Notes under the pieces: model-generated
Databases searched by the model: none
What the model was told of the DNA's origin: nothing
What the model saw: only the letters and a program-made list of their open reading frames with translations
Position numbers and translations under genes: made by a program
Source: a virus
Direction: 5' to 3' (one strand)
DNA: 25,530 bases
Virus record (IMG/VR): IMGVR_UViG_3300006841_000001
Location: 1 to 25,530 of that record
In this document: positions 21,361-25,530 of the stretch, in pieces
How positions within the stretch are numbered: the first letter of the stretch is position 1
Layout: each line of letters begins with the position of its first letter

Positions 21361-21452
21361 ACTTGACAAGTGCTGATAAGATGAACTCCTTAAATCTCAT
21401 CACGCCTTTCGATGAGATTTTTTAGAAGTTCACTTACTCACGCTTGTCAAGT
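21361..21452. repeat. Nested inverted repeat with two palindromic operator-like ends
   Basis: Outer arms ACTTGACAAG (21361-21370) and CTTGTCAAGT (21443-21452) are exact complements, and each is itself a near-palindrome (ACTTG-A-CAAGT, CTTG-T-CAAG). Inside lie TGAACT/AGTTCA and then the 10-bp terminator-like hairpin. The whole could extrude as a cruciform or bind a dimeric repressor at two spaced sites. Confidence 0.55.
21392..21423 (+). terminator. Intrinsic terminator
   Basis: AAATCTCATC (21392-21401), a 9-base loop, then GATGAGATTT (21411-21420) running into a six-T tract (21418-21423). This is a textbook rightward intrinsic terminator. No annotated rightward gene precedes it, so it may end an unannotated RNA starting in 21.2-21.4 kb. 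Confidence 0.6.
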
Positions 21453-21712
21453 GAGAACTTTGCAACCAGTTGACCACAGCCCCGCCGAAGGGAACAATCA
21501 AATCACTAACCTACCGGCGGACACAAACAACTAACAAACACGCCAGTGTCTACCAAACCCTTCTCCTGCCCCCTGACACCACGTACACACCCAATCCCAC
21601 ACAACCTGTCTACCTCATACCCTAAAAGCCTACAAAAGCCAGTAAAATTGAATCATTAAGTGCTGATTAGCTCCATGTGGTGTTTTCTTAGGTGTGGGTG
21701 TGTGAATGTAGG

Positions 21713-21758
21713 AATTCTGGTGTGTATGTGTGTGTAAAGTTTTATGTGTACCAGAATT
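21713..21758. repeat. 9-bp inverted repeat in G/T-rich stretch
   Basis: AATTCTGGT (21713-21721) is the exact complement of ACCAGAATT (21750-21758). The 28-base interval is nearly all G, T and A (TG dinucleotide repeats), so the element is a long-loop hairpin or a pair of protein-binding half-sites. Confidence 0.45.
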
Positions 21759-21831
21759 TCGGTTTGGCTAACCCACCGATGTACCCGAAGGGGGTTCATT
21801 AAATATGTGTCAGGCTTGTTATTCTCGTCGT

Positions 21832-22011
21832 GGACACCCGATGTGTTGAGTCTGGTTTCCCCTTGGGTGCCATCCGTCCGTTTTGAGTACGGTTCCACTC
21901 TGAGTTCGAGCGATCACGCTTTGCTCTGTCCCTGCCGACTTGCTGGTAGGGAGCAGAAGCCCTTCTAACGGGCGAACGGAACCTGATAAGGGTTCGCACA
22001 TCTCATTTTTT
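21832..22011 (+). ncRNA. Candidate structured RNA of about 180 nt
   Basis: Consecutive helices: GG(A)CACCC/GGGTGCC (21832-21839 with 21865-21871, one bulge), CCGT/ACGG (21878-21892), AGCG/CGCT (21909-21920), TCCCTGCC/GGTAGGGA (21929-21936 with 21945-21952, one G.T pair), GCCC/GGGC (21959-21973), and CG(G)AACC/GGTTCG (21977-21996). T6 follows at 22006-22011. The block is visibly richer in G+C than its surroundings and has no credible frame. Strand is inferred from the terminal T-tract. It does not match tRNA, tmRNA or another RNA that I recognise. Confidence 0.45.
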
Positions 22012-22043
22012 ATGAATATGCCCTGTGATGTGGACGGGGCTCG

Positions 22044-22075
22044 GATATATTTATATCATAGTACTGAACATGTTC
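22044..22075 (+). promoter_or_regulatory. Palindromes before the rightward fibre operon
   Basis: GATATA-TT-TATATC (22044-22057) and the perfect palindrome GAACATGTTC (22066-22075) lie 20-50 bases before ATG 22096 with its AGGAGA site. The A/T-rich palindrome could contain a -10 element; the second looks like an operator. No good -35 box is visible, so a host sigma factor with an activator, or a phage polymerase, may be used. Confidence 0.4.
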
Positions 22076-22095
22076 AAACCTTTTAGGAGATATTA

Positions 22096-22482
22096 ATGTC
22101 AGCAATGTCAAATTACTTGGAGACTAAAGTCTTAGACTATGTTCTCCGCGATCAAGCAGATTGGGCTCCAACTGCTGTGTATCTTGCTTTGCATACCGCA
22201 GATCCTACTGATGCCGGTTCCGGTGCAGAGTGTTCTGGCGGGTCTTATGCACGGCAGGCTATTACTTTTAATGCCGCCCATGCTACTAACGGTACGATAG
22301 ACAATTCGTCCGCTGAGGAGTTTACTTCCATGCCAGCTTGCACTGTGAGCCATATAGGTATTTGGGATGCGGCTTCTTCGGGTAACCTTTTGTTTTATGG
22401 TGCTGTTACTGCATCTAAGGCTGTTGCATCTGGAGACACTATTTCAATGGCGGCAGGTGCGCTAGTTATAACATTGGCATAG
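22096..22482 (+). CDS. Tail-associated structural protein of a common phage family
   Basis: A 128-aa protein after AGGAGA. Its pattern, M-S-N-Y-L-E-x3-L-D-Y-V, then VYLALHTADPTDAG, then ECSGGSYARQAITF, THE small-residue middle, and VSHIGIWDAASSGNLLFYG with a T-I-S-x-A-A-G-A-L-V-I-T-L end, is found in many actinobacteriophages and cyanophages, usually within tail or fibre gene clusters. It is a compact beta-sandwich-like protein with no enzyme motif. It probably forms part of the tail tip, fibre base or a head decoration. It is first in the rightward operon behind the divergent region. Confidence 0.65.
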   Translation: MSAMSNYLETKVLDYVLRDQADWAPTAVYLALHTADPTDAGSGAECSGGSYARQAITFNAAHATNGTIDNSSAEEFTSMPACTVSHIGIWDAASSGNLLFYGAVTASKAVASGDTISMAAGALVITLA

Positions 22483-22486
22483 TCCA

Positions 22487-23035
22487 ATGGCTACGAACTT
22501 TCCGGGGTCTTTAGATACCGCTACACAACAACCTTCACCGTCTAGTACAACTGATTTAGACGCGGCAGGGTATGAGCATGACGTAGTTCATACGAATCAT
22601 TCTGGTGCTCTTATCGCTTTGGAAACAAAGTTGGGTACTACTGATAGTAACGCTACGAATCGTGCTGTGTTGGTGGGTACTGGTTCGGGTACTTCTGCGT
22701 GGGATGATTCTCCTACGTTCGCGGCTACGTTAGATACCACTACACCTACGGATAATTACACGTTGACGATTAATGACGCGGCGAAGATAGTTAATATGAA
22801 TAAGGGGACTGCGGTTAACTGCACTGTTCCTCCTAACAGTTCGGTTGCTTTTAGTGTCGGCGCTCAAGTGTTGGTTAACAATTACGGCGCTGGGCAGGTT
22901 ACTATTGTTGCCGGTTCGGGTGTGACATTGCGCTCGGACGGTAGCAAACTGAAAATTGCTTCACAGTACTCTGCCGCTACGCTTGTTAAAATCGGCACCG
23001 ATGAGTGGATGGTCTTCGGAAATTTAGAGGCGTAA
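22487..23035 (+). CDS. Fibre/appendage base protein
   Basis: A 182-aa protein beginning MATNFPGSLDTATQQPSPSS, an N-terminal module widespread in phage fibres (N-F-P-x-S-L-D, then H-S-x-x-H-x2-x-A-x3-L-E-x-K-x-G). Here it reads VVHTNHSGALIALETKLGT. The C-terminal domain (YTLTINDAAKIVNMNKGTA, TVPPNSSVAFSVGAQVLVNN, QVTIVAGSGVTLRS) is the beta-rich module that commonly follows it and ends in LVKIGTDEWMVFGNLEA. The N-terminal part likely attaches to the particle and the C-terminal part carries further fibre proteins. The stop overlaps the next ATG (TAATG). Confidence 0.7.
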   Translation: MATNFPGSLDTATQQPSPSSTTDLDAAGYEHDVVHTNHSGALIALETKLGTTDSNATNRAVLVGTGSGTSAWDDSPTFAATLDTTTPTDNYTLTINDAAKIVNMNKGTAVNCTVPPNSSVAFSVGAQVLVNNYGAGQVTIVAGSGVTLRSDGSKLKIASQYSAATLVKIGTDEWMVFGNLEA

Positions 23036-23691
23036 TGCAGTTTCAGTATCAGAGCGGTGTTGTAGGTTCGGCTGGTGGTGCTGATTTTTCTGGTAATGGT
23101 TGGGTTAAGATAGAAGAAATCACAGCGCCATTAGGTTCTGATTCCACTAGTATTTATCTTGGTAATACCACTAATGGGCCTTGGACTGATTACCAAGTGT
23201 TGCAACTCCGGTATGGTTTAAGATCAACAAACACAACTGCTGGTACTCATCCTCAAATGGTTTTGCAAATGGGGCATACTGGTACGAGTTACACATCGGG
23301 TTGGGATTTAAATGTTCACGACCATTACCAGTCAAGTAAACGTGGGAATCCTTACTATAATCAGAGTAACGCTATTGAGCATGGGTACGGTGAGCAAGTA
23401 GTAGACAACACGTATTCTGTTCCTGCTAGAACTTTATCGCATGGTCTTTTAAATGTTTACAATCCGAACGATAGTGATAATTGTTTGGTTTATCAAAATA
23501 GTTTAATTAGTATGAGTCCCACATCGGAAAATAACAAAACTGGCCATGACCTTTGTGGTGACAACTGGGGTACGAGTGATTGGACTAATGCTTTAAAAAA
23601 TATAAGAGTTTATATATCTGGCGGCGGTTATTGTGCGAAAGGTTCTTACATGTATTTGTTTGGTTTGCAAACAGGAAGTAGCGGTTCATAA
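23035..23691 (+). CDS. Fibre-tip / receptor-binding-type protein 1
   Basis: 218 aa from ATG 23035, which overlaps the preceding stop; an earlier in-frame ATG (23005) is less likely. Almost wholly beta, rich in Gly, Ser, Asn, Tyr and Trp (TSIYLGNTTNGPWTDYQVL, LRYGLRSTN). It ends IRVYISGGGYCAKGSYMYLF-G, the edge strand pattern seen in distal domains of many phage fibres (I-x-I-Y/x-S-G-x3-x-x-G-S-Y-x-L-Y/F-G). Two more genes of similar size and composition follow with TAATG overlaps. It is probably a receptor-binding jelly-roll-like protein. Confidence 0.6.
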   Translation: MQFQYQSGVVGSAGGADFSGNGWVKIEEITAPLGSDSTSIYLGNTTNGPWTDYQVLQLRYGLRSTNTTAGTHPQMVLQMGHTGTSYTSGWDLNVHDHYQSSKRGNPYYNQSNAIEHGYGEQVVDNTYSVPARTLSHGLLNVYNPNDSDNCLVYQNSLISMSPTSENNKTGHDLCGDNWGTSDWTNALKNIRVYISGGGYCAKGSYMYLFGLQTGSSGS

Positions 23692-24281
23692 TGCCAGCAG
23701 GAGATTCAGGAGAATTACACTATTTAAGTCTTGAAACTACAAGCGATACCTCTCACGATGCATTTGTTTGCACTCTAAATGGTTCGTATCATCATACTAG
23801 ATTTTTTTTCAGAGGAGCTTGGAACTACAATTATGCGTATACGTTTCAACCTTACATATATTTTGAAGATAATAATTCTGGTTCTTGGGATACAGCCGCT
23901 TCGTACAATGAGGGTATAGCTTATGGTAGTGGTTCAAATAATTGGGTTTATGGTAATAATCGTCAAACTTCTGGGAACGGGCCTTTAATAAATTGTCATA
24001 GTGCTGGTACTGCGTCTTGGTCACCGAACATTATTACTTGGTGCGAAGGAACTATTTGGAATCATAATGACGCTAATAAAGCAACAACTATAACATTTAG
24101 ATCAGGGACACAAAACGACTCTAATCAAGCCGGAGATGGTACTTATACTGATCCAAGATATTCGTGGGGTTGGGTAAATTATAGAGAAGCTTGCTTGGCT
24201 TCATCATTTTATTGGGGTTACTCTGGTATAAATATGGTTCAAGGATCTCGCATAGATCTTGTAGGAGTTGATTTAGTATAA
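23691..24281 (+). CDS. Fibre-tip / receptor-binding-type protein 2
   Basis: 196 aa, second of three tandem genes. It starts MPAGDSGELHYLSLETTSDT and is aromatic, Asn/Gly/Ser-rich and beta-prone (FFFRGAWNYNYAYTFQPYI, NNWVYGNNRQTSGNG). It ends INMVQGSRIDLVGVDLV, again a final strand with Q-G-S-x-I-D-L-x-G as in gene 1. Sequence identity to its neighbours is low but the architecture and C-terminal pattern correspond, suggesting diverged copies or alternative tip proteins. Confidence 0.55.
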   Translation: MPAGDSGELHYLSLETTSDTSHDAFVCTLNGSYHHTRFFFRGAWNYNYAYTFQPYIYFEDNNSGSWDTAASYNEGIAYGSGSNNWVYGNNRQTSGNGPLINCHSAGTASWSPNIITWCEGTIWNHNDANKATTITFRSGTQNDSNQAGDGTYTDPRYSWGWVNYREACLASSFYWGYSGINMVQGSRIDLVGVDLV

Positions 24282-24895
24282 TGTCTGCATCTGACGGTTT
24301 AATATTGCATGGGTCTACAACAGTGTCGGGTGACACAACTACGTCTATAGTTTTTCCTCTTTATGATGCTGGAGTATTTTATTGTTCGTTAGCGACACAT
24401 GCTGACGATACAGGTAGCGCAGATTATGGTTACGGCTGGGCTTATGCAAGGCTTTATAGCGCGGCTGACGGTTGGGCTAATGGAGCATCACAATACGATT
24501 TTAACCAAATATATTCTTCTGGTAACGCTCCGACAGCTTTCACAAATAAAACTAGCGCGTTTTCATACATGGCTGTAGCTAATCAACATTCCACTATTGA
24601 CGAGCATCAATGGGGTGTAACAAGAATTGAATATCGAAACATGGATGACAGCAACTTTACTTTTATAGCTGACGAATTTTGTTCTGCTAACGACACAAAC
24701 GTAATACCATCAGGCAGGAGTGTTCCATATGGGAAAATAGATGGACACCCTCCTTATGAATGGATTGGTCGAGGAGGCGGTACATGCGAAACTTCCAATA
24801 AACCTACGCATATTTATTTTTATATAAATGGAGTTAGCATTACAAATTATGCACCCGGATCAATAATTTCACAATTCTATTGGAATTTTTCATAA
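24281..24895 (+). CDS. Fibre-tip / receptor-binding-type protein 3
   Basis: 204 aa, third of three. It starts MSASDGLILHGSTTVSGDTT and is beta-prone and aromatic (YDAGVFYCSLATHADDTG, YGYGWAYARLYS). It ends IYFYINGVSITNYAPGSIIS-QFYWNFS; PGSIISQFYW is the counterpart of the closing G-S-Y-x-L-x-G strand of gene 1. Its start overlaps the previous stop and AAGGAG follows for the next gene. Same inferred role as its neighbours. Confidence 0.55.
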   Translation: MSASDGLILHGSTTVSGDTTTSIVFPLYDAGVFYCSLATHADDTGSADYGYGWAYARLYSAADGWANGASQYDFNQIYSSGNAPTAFTNKTSAFSYMAVANQHSTIDEHQWGVTRIEYRNMDDSNFTFIADEFCSANDTNVIPSGRSVPYGKIDGHPPYEWIGRGGGTCETSNKPTHIYFYINGVSITNYAPGSIISQFYWNFS

Positions 24896-24904
24896 GGAGA
24901 AATA

Positions 24905-25216
24905 ATGGCTATACGAAGACCCTCACATATTGCTTATGTCACAGAATCAGGTGAACAAGGAACTAGAGAACTAACTGAAGAAGAATACGCAATGCTAGAA
25001 GAAGCACAAGAAGAAAGTGACTTAGATCTTGGTTTTGACAGAAGTCAGCGTAACGCTTTCTTATCTGATTCTGATTGGACTCAATACGCTGAAGACAATC
25101 CGTTGTCTGACGAGAAGAAAGCTGAATGGGCTACGTACCGTCAAGCTTTAAGAGATCGTTATGAAGGTAAAACGCGTCGATCAAAACTTGATCCTTGGCC
25201 TGCGCCTCCTAGCTAA
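24905..25216 (+). CDS. Tail assembly chaperone-like protein (Phage_tail_APC type)
   Basis: A 103-aa acidic protein after AAGGAG. The C-terminal half carries the module RNAFLSDSDWTQYAEDNPLS, then EKKAEWATYRQALRDRYEG and a WPAPP end. This matches the short R-x2-x-L-x2-S-D-W-T-Q...PL...W-x2-Y-R-Q-x-L-R-D...W-P pattern of phage tail/fibre assembly chaperones. The N-terminal half is variable and acidic (LTEEEYAMLEEAQEESDL). It lies between fibre-tip genes and a repetitive structural gene, which fits a chaperone for fibre folding or attachment. Confidence 0.7.
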   Translation: MAIRRPSHIAYVTESGEQGTRELTEEEYAMLEEAQEESDLDLGFDRSQRNAFLSDSDWTQYAEDNPLSDEKKAEWATYRQALRDRYEGKTRRSKLDPWPAPPS

Positions 25217-25530
25217 TGGCGTACGATTATAGACAAAGCGGAATTGACTATCGGGCATCCGATACCACATATCAGGGCGTAGTAACTCGCCATGAAATAG
25301 CCGCGTCTATATCAAGTTCGGCTTCAATAAGTTGCGCTATTGTTGAAGAAGCGTCAGTTCAGTCTTCTTTGTCGTGTTCAACGACAATCTCTGCTTCTAT
25401 TTCCCACACAGCGCCAGTAGCTTCTGCGCTTTCTTCAGCGGCTTCTGTTTCTTGTTCTGTTGTTGAAGTTGCATCCATAGCTTCGAGTATATCATCTACT
25501 GCGTCTACTGCTACAGCTATTATAGAAAGA
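25216..25530 (+). CDS. Ser/Ala-rich low-complexity structural protein (3' truncated by window)
   Basis: Starts at ATG 25216 overlapping the previous stop (TAATG) and stays open to the window end (105 codons). After a short start (MAYDYRQSGIDYRASDTTYQ) the sequence becomes a repetitive run of Ser, Ala, Thr, Ile and Val with periodic single Cys and Glu-Glu or Glu-Val steps (for example ASISSSASISCAIVEEASV and ASVSCSVVEVASIASS). Alternating small polar and beta-branched residues suggest a long beta-helix or beta-roll. It is probably a fibre or tail-surface protein, but this is unrecognised. Confidence 0.6.
   Translation, partial: MAYDYRQSGIDYRASDTTYQGVVTRHEIAASISSSASISCAIVEEASVQSSLSCSTTISASISHTAPVASALSSAASVSCSVVEVASIASSISSTASTATAIIER

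Larger units (their letters stand above)
21103..22095. other. 993-base divergent non-coding region
   Basis: It separates the leftward block from the rightward fibre genes and contains no convincing gene. From left to right: the leftward promoter; T9 (21183-21191) and T11 (21205-21215) tracts; an 8-bp hairpin GTTCTTTG/CAAAGAAC (21225-21232 with 21239-21246); a hairpin GTGGGT/ACCCAC (21258-21276); a nested inverted repeat (21361-21452); a C/A-rich stretch (about 21520-21640) followed by a G/T-rich stretch (21681-21750); a hairpin-dense ncRNA candidate (21832-22011); and palindromes before the first fibre gene. Short open frames here translate low-complexity repeats. The region could hold the replication origin and the early/late switch. 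Confidence 0.6.

Noticed and set aside
21656-21898. 80-codon minus-strand open frame in the divergent region
   Set aside because: It translates CA/TG repeats into His/Thr-rich low complexity, has no convincing ribosome-binding site and overlaps inverted repeats.
21744-22001. Several overlapping 60-74 codon frames on both strands
   Set aside because: Three frames are open at once because of base composition; the helices and the missing ribosome-binding sites favour a non-coding RNA.
22066-22075. GAACATGTTC as a second LexA box
   Set aside because: The half-sites are 2 bp apart instead of the 4 bp needed for the Gram-positive LexA site.

Overview
This window looks like part of a tailed-phage genome whose host is an actinobacterium. 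The phage signal is a collinear virion block: internal virion proteins, scaffold, SU10-like major capsid protein, adaptor, tail protein, fibre, endolysin. The host signal has three parts. There is a WhiB-family Fe-S regulator gene (16618-16926, minus), a family known essentially only from Actinobacteria and their phages. There is a perfect actinobacterial-type LexA box (CGAACAATTGTTCG, 20360-20373). Lysis relies on an r1t-like holin plus an M15/peptidoglycan-binding endolysin, with no recognisable spanins, as expected for a monoderm host. Portal, terminase, DNA polymerase and integrase genes are not in the window. Internal virion proteins and the lack of a visible tape-measure or sheath gene hint at a podovirus-like particle, but this is not proven.

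Layout. (1) 1-12117, plus strand: late genes. Two internal-virion-type proteins are followed by a string of overlapping small genes (a 27-aa Lys-rich peptide, holin, a basic protein, two single-span membrane proteins, a ferredoxin). After a structured leader (3991-4182) come scaffold, zinc-ribbon protein, major capsid protein, adaptor-like protein, beta-rich tail protein, fibre, endolysin, a small protein and a metallophosphoesterase. (2) 12100-21102, minus strand: an early/replication-type block transcribed leftward. It has many tiny unknown genes overlapping stop-to-start, several Cys-rich mini-proteins, SSB, WhiB, a DUF932 protein, a Cas4/RecB-like Fe-S nuclease, a phiC31-Gp3-like (RDF-like) protein, an exported lysozyme-like lipoprotein and an HNH protein. 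The two blocks converge and overlap at 12100-12117. (3) 21103-22095: a roughly 1-kb divergent non-coding region with homopolymers, nested inverted repeats, a switch from C/A-rich to G/T-rich sequence, and a hairpin-dense probable ncRNA. (4) 22096-25530, plus strand: fibre/receptor-binding-type genes, a tail assembly chaperone-like gene, and the start of a Ser/Ala-rich protein running off the end.

How it fits together. Leftward genes would act early (regulation, ssDNA binding, recombination/nuclease functions) and rightward genes late (head, tail, lysis). Most junctions overlap as TAATG or ATGA, so translational coupling is pervasive. Nine small genes under 60 codons were found by reading the sequence directly: 2515-2598, 12100-12249, 18483-18638, 18635-18805, 18992-19129, 19751-19882, 19875-20045, 20042-20131 and, doubtfully, 20142-20285; a tenth candidate is at 16987-17079.

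The least explained parts are the non-coding elements. These are the leader before the scaffold gene, a three-way-junction-like structure between ssb and whiB, a hairpin array with compensatory stems at 20205-20314 next to the LexA box, and the 21.1-22.1 kb divergent region.
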